The position numbers and the translations under genes are program-made. From the NCBI GenBank assembly GCA_033239125.1, contig BSWB01000002.1:83572560-83636559 (forward strand): a stretch of DNA of 64,000 nt, read 5' to 3'. Positions 1-11,722 of the stretch are shown one piece after another; the stretch's first letter is position 1; the number at the start of each line of letters is the position of its first letter. Origin of the DNA: Fagopyrum homotropicum (taxonomy: Eukaryota > Streptophyta > Magnoliopsida > Caryophyllales > Polygonaceae). The notes beneath the pieces are model-generated. The model did not search any database. It was not told where the DNA came from and saw only the letters and a program-made list of their open reading frames with translations.

Positions 1-905
1 ACAAATCATCCTAAACTAACATATAGGTCCATCCTATCATCACCCAAGCCATAACCATCAAACCATCACTCTAGAATCACTATAAACTAGCCAATAATAT
101 GCATATCAAGATCCAAAATCATCAAACAAGCATACATGGTGTTCATAGATGAGTAATGAAAGATGAGAAACAAAATCAATAAATCACAGAAAAATCCAAG
201 TTGTAGCAAGACTTACAAACTCTTAAATGAAGATCCAAAACGTTCCTAACAATCCTTGCTAAAGTTCTTCTATCAAAGACTACAAAAGCAACTCAAAATC
301 ACTCAAAACCTCACTATTCTCCTAAAATGGTGTTCTTCTTCTTCCTTCAATCCTTGAGAGCTTTTCTTCTCCTCCAATCTTTCCCCAAATTGGTGAGCTG
401 TGAATGAGAATGTGGGAGAGGAGAGATCCTCAGCAACCACCTGCAGGACCACTTATATTCTCCTCCAAGAGCAAGGACGGACAAGAGATCGTGAGACACG
501 TGGCTTAAGCTGTCAAAGGCCCAAAAATCGACCCAGAGGAACAAATCGGCCGATTTAGCTGCTTGTTGGTCCGATTTTCTTCAGCAGAGAGGTGCTTTGA
601 TCGTCTAGCCATGAGTTGATCCATTGCTTGCACCAATAGTGGTCTTTGTGTCCCTTGTTGCTCCAATTATGCTCCTCCAAAGCTTTGGATGTGTACCATC
701 ATGAGGCTTGGCCCTCTAATGTATCGGTTAATGTCGAAAGACCCCCGAAATACCTACAAAACCGATAAAAGGTAGTGTAGACGTCTTTTCGAGAAATGTG
801 CATGAATTGAGCGAAGACGTCATGAACCAATGCCAAAACGTGCATGAATGAGTGAGAAATCTATCTAAATGATTACCTAATCCTAAGTCATAAATCTTGT
901 TATCA
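1..905 (-). repeat. E1 3' LTR, partial
   Basis: This stretch repeats 15515-16420 almost base for base and stops at the shared end GTTATCA, immediately before a polypurine tract read on the minus strand. The full LTR should be about 1,834 bp, so about 930 bp lie outside the window. It carries a palindrome AAATCGGCCGATTT at 543-556 with half-sites on either side, and a TATAAG-like box on the minus strand near 450-462. Confidence 0.93.
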
Positions 906-921
906 AAAATACCCCATACTT
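906..921 (-). promoter_or_regulatory. E1 polypurine tract
   Basis: Read on the minus strand this is AGTATGGGGTATTTT directly before the LTR start TGATAACA. The same tract precedes the 3' LTRs of E2 and E3. In LTR retrotransposons this is the plus-strand primer for reverse transcription. The bases up to 1025 are ordinary E1 3' untranslated sequence. Confidence 0.85.
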
Positions 922-1044
922 AGGGTTTGCTCGTCCCCGAGCAAATTCCCAACTATAGAATAAGAGATGACATGATTTATGTATGCAGAAAAATGGCAAA
1001 ATCTTTTTGGAGTTGTGCTTCTAATCACTACAAAAAATAATTCA

Positions 1045-1425
1045 ATTAGCAACGGATGTTGGCGACGGCAGATAAGCTATTTACCGTCACCAACCATCAA
1101 CGGCGACGGCTTGGCGACGGCAGAACAAGGCGAAGCCAGAACAGGCGACGCAAATTTTTTCGCCACGGTTGTTTAGCCGTCGCTAAAAATTTTTGCGACG
1201 GATATACCACCGTCGCAAATTTTCGCGTCGGCTACGCCTCCCGTCGCAAATTGTCGCGTCGGCTACGTCACCCATCGCAAATTTTTTGCGTCGGCTGCGT
1301 CGTCCGTCGTAAATGTTCGCGTCGGCAAAAGTCGTCGCCTTCAGGTGTCGCAAACTTTAAAAATTGGTGCAAAATTTAAATTTTGGCAACGGCAATAGCC
1401 GTCGCAGAATTTAAATTTTTGGGAT
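1045..1425. repeat. CACTA left subterminal repeats
   Basis: Many short GCGACGG and CCGTCGC units occur in both orientations. From about 1213 to 1325 they form tandem repeats of close to 40 bp of the form CGCGTCGGCTACG...CGTCGCAAATT. In CACTA elements such arrays are the binding region for the accessory protein (TNPA in the classical system). Small open frames here are by-products of the repeats. Confidence 0.8.
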
Positions 1426-2147
1426 ATTCGATGGTCCTAGATCTACGAGATTTGTTTGAATATTACATGCTCAATAGTCTGTGTAATTTATTTATGTCTT
1501 TTGTACTCATTATCTGTAAAACATCAGAATTCTTAGCTCCTAACTTGGCTAAGAATATATGATGATATTACCTTTTGTACTATCATTTCTTCCTCTTTTC
1601 TCCTAATTCAATATAAACTCCTCCATTTTTAATTATCAAACAGATTAAAAGCTAATTTGTTGAACTAAGGGTATGAACAAACCAAGGGACATCAGTTTCA
1701 TGATTAAAACCATGTTAATCTTCAAACACTGTTTTCCTATACAAATTTTCTACCACCAAACCTTACAAACAGAATTCTAGTACTATAATTTTTGCATCTT
1801 TCCTCAAACCCTAATTTCCACTTTCTTTAAGAGCCTGTAAAAAGATTGCAAGTGCTCATGACTAATAAAACCCCATCAACATAAAATTTGAAACTAATTT
1901 GATTTCCACAATCAACTTCCACCTTCAGATATGCTATTCAAGGAGGGTTGCCAACTTGCCATGCTTTTGACTTTGTTGTGTTACCATTTGCAGCTCCAAC
2001 TGTCCTTGATCTTTGTCTTTCTTGGTTATTAGCCTGAATATTCAAGTCAAATTAAGGATTTTAGATGTCAGTTTCATCTAATTTTTCAAACAACAGATTT
2101 ACAAGTTAATCACCTCTTGATTCCTGTTAGGCTGAATCTTCTGGCTT

Positions 2148-4043
2148 TTAATATTTCAAAGCATCCCCTTCATATGCTAATTCAATACCATTCTTCTTCT
2201 TCAGCTTAGCTTGTTTCTTTTCCACCAAACCCTTCATAACCTATTGAACAGAAAAACCCAAAAATCAGGATTTCAATCCACCAAACCCTTCATAACCTCT
2301 TGCATCAATTTCTCAGTCATACCAATCATTCACTGTCTGAAATAAAGACTAGATTCATTTTACAGCTTCCAAGTTAATACATGCTTGAGGAAAATTACAC
2401 ATTCTCATTTCACAAAACTCACTTGTGTGTAGCGAGTCAAAATGGTCCTGACATAAGCATGCATACAGCTGACTTAGCTACATCCTCTAAAGTCCATTCA
2501 AAGTTTCCTGCATCATTTGCGAAAATTAATCAATGGAAGCTCTATGTAAGAAAATAGTCCTCAAGAGAGTATATCTGTGAAGATGACATCAAGTAACTAA
2601 GTCAACCTTTTTAGTCTTGATATCATTTTGCCTTATAAGGAAACACACAGGTCAAGCTCTATTTGGCACTAAAAACAACTTAAATAGGGGCAAAACTACA
2701 TAAACACTACTAAAAAGCAAATATTACCATACTAAAATATACCATATCAAGTACCAACCACCAAGCCCAGCTTGAAAATATATTAAAACCAATTGATAAT
2801 AGAATGAGCAATTTACAACATATTCAAAATGGAGCTTTAAGCTCCTTACATATTATAGGGAACTTCTAAGTAAATGTACAATACCAATTATTCCTAAGTC
2901 AATGCATTTGAAATTGTTCAAGATTATTCTCACCTTTGAAATTCTAATTTTTGGATAATGACCCCATTCAACAGAAGTTTGAAGTATAAGTTGTTGCTCC
3001 TGCAGAGAAATTCAATATGCCAAATTTTCAAGCTGAAAATTTTCATGTGAGAAAAAATAGTAACAACAAAGAGAAACTAATTAATGAACCTTTCTCAAAA
3101 AAAGGGATCAGTAAGCATAATCTTCTTCACATGAAAGAATCAACAAATCATCAATAAGTTTTGCATACCTGAATGCAAATTTAAATAAGTTCACGTGGTA
3201 TGACATTTAAGTTAAAATAGATTAATTTCATCACAAAAATGCAATAGCAGTACTAAAATTGTAATGAGAATATGCTTAATAACTGTCGTTTAATGTTCTT
3301 CTTCTACCTGCAATGGAGAAGTTTGAGTACCCAAATTTGGCATGAAACCGCAAACAGTGAGTTGCGGGTGAAGAGTAGAACCCGTTCCTATGCAAACTTA
3401 ATACTATGACACAGTTCAAGCGGATCAATTTGGAAAATAAAATTATAAAATTCAGCAAGGAAAAATGAGATAAAAAAATCACAAGTTACTACAAAGAGAT
3501 AATTGCTTCAACTAATCATGATAAAATACATAAATAAAAATAAGAAAGTAATGCGTTTTTTCTTCATAAATGGTCATGAATTTTTAGTGCAAGAAACATC
3601 TCTACAATCTAGGAATTGAATAACATCGGCTTTGATGAATTTATTGAACTTCCGACCCATAATTTCTTCGAGGCATTACAACAAACACCTTGTATGCACC
3701 ATAATTTGTCCGCTACCTAATACCAGTTAATCCTTGGCTGTGAGAAACCTAGATTTTGCAAGCAAAAATGTTAGAACATGTTGATGTAATGCGTAACAAT
3801 CCACCAAGAGAAGCAAAATCTTCCATACATCCAAGTCAAAAGCTACATAAATTCCATAATACTACCAATTCATCTACTTTACTTTTATCCTCTACCAAAC
3901 ATGTCAAACATAAATGAATATAGACAAATCAAATCTAAATATTAAATATATAAATAATTCATAGACAATATCCAAGTATGAGTAATAGTGTGTACCTTTC
4001 CAGTCCCCGGACGACCATAATAGAGTAACAATCCACGGCGTCA
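2148..4043 (-). pseudogene. Captured host-gene fragment with AAA-ATPase-like exon
   Basis: Several short exon-like pieces lie on the minus strand with plausible splice borders. The piece at 3996-4043 has an acceptor CAG on its 5' side and a donor GT on its 3' side and encodes RRGLLLYYGRPGTGK, a Walker A (P-loop) match to AAA-type ATPases, with Arg where Pro is usual. The piece 2934-2999 is open for 22 codons between AG and GT borders. The piece 2148-2240 is open for 30 codons, rich in Lys/Glu, and ends in TAA; part of it is duplicated near 2277-2297. The arrangement (exons with introns inside a CACTA) fits gene capture. Whether all pieces come from one parent gene, and which, I cannot tell. 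Confidence 0.5.
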
Positions 4044-4556
4044 CTGCAAACACAACAATTACATAGAATGAGAAAAAATGAAATGAAACTTATGTAAATC
4101 ATAGCAAAAGATGGAAAAGAGGAGAGGGTTCATAGTGTGTGATCTATTACATTTAAGCATTCATCAATCAGTTACAAGTCTAAGAACACATCCCATCCTC
4201 AGCAGTTACCCTAGAGAAGAAGCAAACGTTATGAAGTACTATGAATGAAAGTAAATGTTATGAAATACAGTGAATGACATGAAATTACTTTACAACTGCA
4301 TTTAAATCAAAAGAAAATACTATGAATGAAAGCTATAAGCCTAATAACATCTAGTTCCACAAACCAACACTTAGATTACACTAACAACAATCAACAATCA
4401 CTAATTATACATATAGACATGAAATTACACATAAACCTACGTATACACAATTCAATCCTACCTACACAAAAGCCCCAAATCCTAAATTCCGCACACCTAG
4501 GGTTTAATGCACCATCTAAAATTTCAGAAATAAAATCCCAATAAATGAAATTAGGA

Positions 4557-5001
4557 TCACATAGTTTCCAATCTCACCCAACTATGCTCGGAATCGGATC
4601 TGCGCAAGAGAGGTAAGACGGTTACTAGTGTCAGGGAAGAAACGGCGTCTCTGGTGGGTAATAGAGGTGGAGGCAGCAACAACGCACGGAGGTTCCGGTA
4701 TGTCCTGGCACCGCTCGCGACTCGCAACAAGGAAGGAGAAGGAGTGGACTTCGATCCGTCCTGGCACCACCCACGACTCGCAAGGACTGCCCCACCCTTT
4801 TCACGTTGCCCTGGTTCGCAGGGTCTCGCAGAGGCTTGCAGGGACGGCAGCTGGACCGACGGTTTGCGGGAGAAGGGTTGGTCTATTCGCAGGAGAAGAA
4901 GAAGGGCTTCTTGGTTCCAGTGGTGCGCAGCAGGAGAAGGCACAAATAGGATAAGGTTTACGGCGAGGGAAAAGAAGATTAGGAGAGAGGAGGTATGTTA
5001 G
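4557..5001. other. GC-rich segment inside CACTA, origin unknown
   Basis: This segment is far richer in GC than its surroundings and is open for more than 100 codons in several frames on both strands, which is what base composition alone would give. It could be the first exon of the captured gene, since it lies upstream of the other exon-like pieces on the minus strand, but no domain or splice border confirms this. Confidence 0.35.
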
Positions 5002-5034
5002 GGAAAATTAGGGTAGGGAACAAAATAGAGTTAA

Positions 5035-5130
5035 ATAGGTGAGACGGAATCCAATTTTACGATATATTTCGGTATTTTACGGATAGGTGAGACGGAATCC
5101 AATTTTACGATATATTTCGGTATTTTACGG
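5035..5130. repeat. 48-bp tandem duplication
   Basis: Two identical consecutive 48-bp copies begin ATAGGTGAGACGGAATCC and end TATTTTACGG (5035-5082 and 5083-5130). The following DNA (5560-5730) has degenerate GGGTGAAGCGGGTC-type units and their inverse. Confidence 0.9.
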
Positions 5131-5840
5131 ATCCGGCTTACGTTACCGATCATATCAAATTAAATTAAATCAAATAAAAGATAAATAGACTAAAATACGA
5201 CTTGCCACACGGTTTGAGAGTTGAGATTGTGTCCGGCGATTGAGGGCAATAGTTGAAGGCGAAGACGGCAAGTGAAAACTAAAAACGAAGAATAGACCTT
5301 GCGAGTGGAAACTGAAGACGGCGACTTAGAGTTGAGGTTTGAAAGACGAGATATAGCGTGAGTCTGAAACCCTTAAAAAGTGAAGAAGAAAAAGAAGACA
5401 GGAGTCGGTACATTTCATGTGAAGAAGAAGAAGAGATCTAGACCTTGCGAGTTGAAGCCGGCCGTGGCGGTTGGAGTCGGAGAAGACTCAGACGACAACG
5501 CCGAAAGTAGAAGACGACTCAGAAGATGTCAAACAATCAAAGAATGAAGTTTGAATGATAACGGGTGTAAGCGGGTGAAGCGGGTCGGGTGGGTGGATGG
5601 ATGATGAATCGTGTTACGGGTGGATGAAAGGTACACCCGAATCCTACCCCGATTCATCACCCGCCACTCGCTTTCACCCGCTTCATATCGGGTTTTCACC
5701 CTTTTACTATGGATCGGGTTCGGATTAAATTGACATCTCTAAACGGAAGGGGCGTAAGAGGAAAACCTAATTTTTTGCGGAATAAATTTGGATGAATTTT
5801 AAATTTTTCTAAGAAAAAGAAAATTATTTATATTATTTTT

Positions 5841-6689
5841 TTGAGAAAACTGCATAAAACCACCTTAATAATCACTCTTTTGCAATAAACCACTCCTTAT
5901 AAAGATTTTAGCATAAAATCACCCTTAATGTTCAATTATTTACAGTAAACCACCCATAATAATTTATTTGGCATAAAACCACACTTAATTTCCAAATGTA
6001 ATTAACCACCCATACTAATTAAAATTACTTCAAATAATTCAAAATTGAAGCATTGACAAAGTAATTTTTCATTATTAATATCACAATTAATTTCTATAGT
6101 TTGATTAAGTATTATAGTTTGGTTAATATCATAATTTTGTACTAAAAAATTATACAAATTTTATTACCAATGTACAAAAAATAAAAAACTATAGAAATGT
6201 TATTTTCAGTAATTTATATACTATTTCATGTTTTCAATCCTAAATTTAAAAAAATATATTTTTAATAAGCTATATATTTAAAAAGACAACGTTTAATTTT
6301 GTGCATAACACAAAAGTATTTTGGCTTATGTATTGTTCATGGATAATAAAATATGTTTTATTTATTATTTTTTTTAGTATTAATTGTAATACTTAACCAA
6401 ACTATAATACTTAATCAAACTATTGAAATCATCTATGATATTAATAATGAAAATTTATTATGTCTATGCTTCAATTTTAAATTATTTGAAGTAGTTTTAA
6501 TTAGTATGGGGCCGGTGTTTAATTGTAAAAATTTTAAAATTAAGGGTGGCTTTATGCCAAAAAAATTATAAGGGGTGGTTTACTGTAAATAGTTGAACAG
6601 TAAGGGTGGTTTTATGCTAAATTTTTTATAAAGAGTGGTTTATTGCAAAAGAGTGATTATTAAGGATGGTTTTATATAGTTTTTTCTAT
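5841..6689. mobile_element. Foldback/MITE-like inverted repeat nested in CACTA
   Basis: The left arm begins GAGAAAACTGCATAAAACCACC and continues with units such as CAATAAACCACTCC. The right arm is its approximate complement ending GGATGGTTTTATATAG. The arms match imperfectly almost to the centre near 6270, so the whole ~850 bp could fold back. No coding region is supported; the AT-rich open frame near 6353 is part of the right arm. Confidence 0.75.
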
Positions 6690-6729
6690 TTTTTTTTACA
6701 CCAAAAATTTTCATATGACGCCAAATAAT

Positions 6730-6942
6730 TTGGTTATTGGCGTCGGCGTCGTAAAGTCGTCGCTAATGGTCCCTTTTATTAGCCACGGTAAGATTAGCCG
6801 ACGCCAATTACATGACTATTAGCGACGGTCGTATACCACCGACGCAAATAATTTGTACTTTTTGCCACGCTGATGTTGCCGTCGCCAAATCAAGGCCAAT
6901 GGCGACGGCAAACCTTTACCGTCGCCAACAAGCGTGGCTAAA
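6730..6942. repeat. CACTA right subterminal repeats
   Basis: GCGACGG, CCGTCGC and GCGTCGGCG units recur in both orientations up to the right terminal inverted repeat, mirroring the left subterminal region. Confidence 0.8.
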
Positions 6943-6961
6943 TGAATTATTTTTTGTAGTG

Positions 6962-8668
6962 AATATTGGATCACCTTCATAGTCATGTTTCATGGCAATG
7001 GACAAGCAATTATGTATCAGATAAATGAAAGCATGGAAAGACAATTATACTTAACTTGATAGCATGCAATGAAGTGTCAAGATGAAGAAGTCAAGATGAT
7101 TATGAGCATATCCAATCTAAATCACTTAGTCTTACACACATGCAAGTAGGTCATAAGGACTTGTGAAATAGAGGGCCAAGAAACGTTGTGATTAGGCGGG
7201 AATTTTCTAGGCTATGTGATGCTAATCCGGGAAAGGAACTAAACAACCACAACTTCACATTTCTTTTCCACTTCCCTCAAGTGTATATTTTTCTTCATCT
7301 TCTTTTCTTTCTTTCTTTTATTTTTGAGAGAATGGAATTGGTGTACAAAAGCCGAAACCTTGGTGATTAGCCGTCCTCGGGCTTTTTCTATTTTTCGAGG
7401 TGCATCCACACCGGGCACACATACCAAAGCTCGTTAGGATTATTGGTTTATTTGACTTTGGCAAGGCACCAACACCCGATTATGTGAAGTGTACCGAGTT
7501 ACTTGTCATTTAAACTAACGTCCCCAAACCTATGTTTTTGTCTACACTTTCACAACAAATTCAGCATTCTTATTCCTAGCATTCTTTCATCAACAACTTC
7601 ACCCCACACTTGCTTTTCACACACATCAACACACTAGCATGCTCCTATTCCCGGATGGGTCAAAAGAGGTCAATTTACATCAATTGATGTGCTCAAACAA
7701 CATGATCAAGATGAGAAGTAGAGAAAGATGAAATGCCTCATTCATTCCTAGATGGTGTGCAAGAACTAGCATGCAATTTCGACTTTCAATACTCAATTCA
7801 ATCAAGGCAAACATTCATGATCACAAATCATTCATGGAATTCAAGAGAAGTACTTCAAGTCCACATATGCATCATCTATTCAACACATGAGGCTTTCCAT
7901 AGCCAATTCACAAGACAAGAATCATCATTAGGGTCATTCCCAAGCTTAGAAGCACTAAAAATTTTTTTAAAATTTTCTGAATTTTTGGAATTTTCGAAAT
8001 ATGTATGTACCATGCAAGACATAATGAAACATGTGACAATATTAAACTATCCTAGATCCTAATCATGCAAGTGATCATGAAAACCCCACCCCATACTTAG
8101 AAACACATTGTCCCCAATGTGGAAACTAAATAGAGAAGTGAAAGAGAGTCCTCACAATGTAAAATTGGTGATGCTTTGGTATTTCGGTTCACATTGGATG
8201 ATGATGGTGGATGATCGATCAAGGATGGTAGAGAGCTCTTGATGTTCGTTAAGGGGTTGGAATCCGCGCTTGGCACCGCAAGCCGTCCAAGTTCCTCGTC
8301 CGCTCCACCCATGCTTGATTGGAGATCATCACTTTCCTTTATACAGAGGAAAAATCGCCCCATAGCCCAGGAAAATCGGCCGATTTTGTGCATGAACAAT
8401 CCGATTTTTCTGGGTGATTTCCTCCTCGTCTATGTGCTTTGATCTTGTACCTTAAATAGCTCCATGAGGTCTTCTCATGACCTCCAACATCTCATAACTC
8501 ATGACAATCAACAAGATCTAGCACCCAAAAACACAAAAGAAAAACAAAGCACACCAAGAGTGAGATTAAACAAAAGCAAGAAAAAGAAAGGGAAAAATAT
8601 GTACCAATGGGTTGCCTCCCATTAAGCGCTTCTTTAAGGTCATTAGCTTGACCAAATTCAGGAGCGTT
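6962..8668 (-). other. E1 3' untranslated region
   Basis: This non-coding stretch lies between the end of pol and the CACTA insertion. It shares landmarks with E2 and E3: hairpin CACATTG-TCCC-CAATGTG at 8104-8121, a PPT-like AAGTATGGGG on the minus strand at 8089-8098, the palindrome AAAATCGGCCGATTTT at 8372-8387, and a post-pol hairpin at 8606-8623. In E2 and E3 a 420-490 codon ORF lies between the two hairpins; here only about 0.5 kb separates them. The 100-codon frame at 8097-8399 could be a remnant but has no recognisable domain. Confidence 0.75.
8606..8631 (-). other. Post-pol hairpin plus AAGCGCTT, E1 copy
   Basis: Read on the minus strand this is AAGCGCTT followed by AATGGG-AGGCAA-CCCATT, a six-pair stem and six-base loop just after the pol stop. 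The same loop AGGCAA with a different stem sequence is found in E2 (23370-23387) and E3 (38772-38787). Confidence 0.7.
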
Positions 8669-10423
8669 TCAATCAAGGTGAAGCGGGGCAATCACTTCCA
8701 CCGGGGCTTCCGGGATGTACTTCTTCAAACGGTGCCCATTCACCTTGAAGTTACCACAATGATCTCCTCCTATCTCCACCGCTCCATGAGGAAAAACTTT
8801 CTTCACCACATATGGCCCGGTCCATCTTGATTTGATCTTCCCGGGGAAGAGCCGCAGCCTTGAGTTGAAGAGAAGGACAAGGTCTTCTTCACTCAACTCT
8901 TTCGGGATGATCCTCTTGTCATGCCAACGCTTGGTCCGCTCCTTGTAGATCCGGGCATTCTCATAAGCATCCAACCGGATCTCCTCAAGGGCGTTCATGT
9001 CTAGCAACCTCTTCTCTCCGGCCTTCTTGAGATCAAAATTTAGCCACTTAATGGCCCAATGTGCTCTATGCTCCATCTCTACCGGAAGGTGGCAAGACTT
9101 GCCATAAACTAACTTGTAAGGAGTGGTGCCAATTGGTGTTTTGAAGGCGGTCCTATATGCCCACAAGGCATCATCGAGCTTCATAGCCCAATCTTTTCTC
9201 GTCCTTGATACCGTCTTCTCAAGAATGGCCTTGATCTCCCGGTTGGAGATCTCCACTTGGCCACTAGTTTGGGGATGGTAAGGTGTTGCCACCTTATGAG
9301 TCACCCCATACTTAGCCAAAAGTGCTCCAAAGTTCCTATTGGTAAAATGCTTTCCTCCATCACTAATGATCACCCTTGGTGTTCCAAACCTAGGAAAGAT
9401 CACTCGGTTGAAGAACCGTACCACAACCTTGGCGTCATTTGTAGGAGAAGCGATTGCCTCCACCCATCTCGACACATAATCCACGGCCAATAGGATGTAG
9501 AGATTGCCACATGAAGAAGGAAACGGTCCCATGAAATCCACACCCCACACATCAAATATTTCCACTTCTTGTATGTTGTTCAAGGGCATCTCATTCCTTC
9601 TTGAGATGTTGCTCGTCCTTTGGCAAGCATCACAAGCTACCACAAAGCCTTGCACATCCTTGAACAAGCTTGGCCAAAAGAAGCCCGATTGCAACACTTT
9701 AGCACATGTCTTCTGTGTGCTAGCATGCCCTCCACATGGCAAGGAATGACAATGGCGGATCACACTCTCCACCTCATCCTCCGGTATGCATCTTCTAAAC
9801 ATTCCATCCGGCCCTCTTTTGAACAAAAGTGGCTCGCTCCAATAGTAATGCCTCACATCTTTGAAGAACTTCTTCCTTTGGGCATATGTCAAACCGGGAG
9901 GCACTTCCTCACACACTAGGTAGTTCACAATGTCGGCAAACCATGGCTCACTTCCTCTAGACACTTGGAACAAGCATTCCTCCACCATTTGCAATTGCTC
10001 ATCCCGGAATAAGTCATCAATCGGGATGTCCTCTCTTTCAAGCTCCAATGGTGGGAGTCTACTAAGGTGATCCGCCACGGAGTTCTTGGATCCCCTCTTG
10101 TCCCGGATTTCCAAGTCAAACTCTTGAAGAAGAAGGATCCACCGAATCAACCTAGGCTTGGCATCCTTCTTGGTAAGTAGATAACGGATCGCAGCATGAT
10201 CCGTATAGACTATGACCTTCGCTCCAACAAGATATGAGCGGAACTTCTCAAATGCATACACAACCGCTAGCAACACCTTCTCGGTGGTAGCATAATTGAG
10301 TTGGGCATCATCTAGCGTCTTGCTAGCATAACAAATGGCGTGAGTTCTCCCTTCTTTCCTTTGCCCCAAAACAGCCCCAACGGCTACATCGCTTGCATCA
10401 CACATGATCTCAAACGGTAAACT
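8669..10423 (-). pseudogene. pol: E1 pol: RNase H and integrase
   Basis: This is the C-terminal third of the E1 polyprotein, in frame with the upstream part but behind the nonsense codon TGA at 10424-10426. It begins with RNase H (MCDASDVAVGAVLG), which degrades RNA in the RNA-DNA hybrid, then the integrase zinc-binding region (H and H near 9730-9760, then CDACQRT), then the catalytic core. The three acidic residues are visible: Asp in GVDFMGPFP, Asp in IISDGG and Glu in GQVEISNRE. The end has the integrase C-terminal stretch SRWTGPYVV and no chromodomain, as expected for Athila. No frameshift is seen. Integrase would insert the cDNA in the nucleus, but this copy is separated from an uninterrupted reading frame. 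Confidence 0.9.
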
Positions 10424-11722
10424 TCAATCCGGAGGTTGCATTATAGGTGCGGAGATCAAAGCGTTCTTCAACCTACAAAAAGCTTCAAGGCAATCTTTGG
10501 AGAAGACAAATTCAACATCCTTCATTAGTAGGTTAGTAAGGGGCTTAGAAATTTTAGAGAAGTCTTGAATAAACCTCCGGTAAAAAACGGCATGCCCTAA
10601 GAAACTCCTTACCCCTTTCACCGAGGTAGGTGGTGGCAACTTCTCTATCGTCTCAATCTTGGCCCTGTCAACCTCAATGCCACGGTTAGACACCAAGTGT
10701 CCTAACACAATACCTTCACTTACCATGAAGTGGCATTTTTCCCAATTCAAGACAAGATTTGTCTCCTCACATCTTTGCAATACCAATGACAAGTTAGTCA
10801 AGCAATTATCAAAGGAAGAACCACAAACAGAAAAATCATCCATAAACACTTCCATGATATTTTCTATGTATTCCGAAAAGATAGCCATCATACACCTTTG
10901 GAAGGTGGCGGGTGCATTACACAACCCAAATGGCATTCTCCTATATGCAAAAGTACCCCATGGACATGTAAAGGTTGTTTTCTCTTGGTCATCGGGGTGG
11001 ATAGGGATTTGGAAGAATCCACTATAGCCATCTAGATAGCAAAAATGAGAGTGTTGAGCTAACCTTTCTAGCATTTGGTCAATGAAGGGGAGAGGGAAGT
11101 GATCTTTCCTAGAGGCCATGTTAAGCTTTCTATAATCAATACACATCCTCCATCCCGTAACCGTCCTAGTTGGGATTAGTTCATTGTTCTCATTGGTTAC
11201 TACGGTCATCCCACCCTTCTTAGGTACTACATGAACGGGACTAACCCACTTACTATCCGAGATAGGGTAGATAATCCCCGCATCTAGCAACTTAATGATC
11301 TCCTTTTTGACTACCTCTTTCATTATGGGATTCAATCTCCTTTGATGTTCAATAGAGGGTTTATGGTTATCTTCCATCATTATCCTATGCATGCACAAAG
11401 AGGGCTTGATGCCAACAAGATCATCAATGGTGTATCCTATTGCCTTTCTATGCAGTTTCAATTCATTCAACAATCTATTAAGCTCATCATCATTCAAAGA
11501 TGCATTCACAATCACCGGATAAGTAGAATTTGAACCAAGGAAAGCATACTTTAAATGAGAAGGGAGAGGTTTAAGATCAAGTTGAGGAGGACCTTTTTCG
11601 GTTGGAGACGATCCATACAATGTAGGTTGAGATGATTGCAAAGCCATGGAAGCATCCTTGAAGTCCCTTGATAATTGCTCACATTCAAGTGGTTGGTGCT
11701 GAAAAGACTCAGGAAAATCGGC
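10424..11722 (-). pseudogene. pol: E1 pol: reverse transcriptase
   Basis: The segment lies between two in-frame nonsense codons: TGA at 11723-11725 in the protease-RT linker and TGA at 10424-10426, where E3 has a Trp codon in the motif PPDWTLPFE. The RT domain is otherwise complete, from SKWVSPVHVVPKKGG through YRKLN, PFGLCNAPATFQRCM and the catalytic box FMDDFSV (near 10836-10850) to the thumb region RSFLGHAVFYRRFI. RT copies the element's RNA into DNA in cytoplasmic particles. All three E1 pol segments share one frame, so the damage is by point changes only. Confidence 0.9.

Larger units (their letters stand above)
1026..6961. mobile_element. Non-autonomous CACTA transposon, 5,936 bp
   Basis: Both ends carry a perfect 19-bp terminal inverted repeat beginning CACTACAAAAAATAATTCA (1026-1044 and the complement at 6943-6961), flanked by the 3-bp duplication AAT (1023-1025 and 6962-6964). 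A CACTA end and 3-bp target duplication are diagnostic of this superfamily. Subterminal regions are dense in GCGACGG/CCGTCGC units, as in elements whose accessory protein binds subterminal repeats. No transposase reading frame is visible. The interior holds fragments that look like exons of a host gene, a 48-bp duplication and a foldback sequence. It must depend on a transposase supplied elsewhere. Confidence 0.92.

Noticed and set aside
1213..1325. CRISPR-like array
   Set aside because: The repeats are degenerate CACTA subterminal units in a plant genome, without uniform spacers or cas genes.
4557..4943. 128-codon minus-strand frame in the CACTA as an intact gene
   Set aside because: Several competing frames of similar length exist and there is no domain; at most a captured first exon.
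7188..8062. Small open frames in the E1 3' region (60-109 codons) as genes
   Set aside because: They lie in untranslated DNA shared in layout with E2 and E3, are not conserved as frames and have no domains.
9257..9919. Plus-strand frames opposite E1 integrase
   Set aside because: They are shadows of the well-supported minus-strand pol frame.
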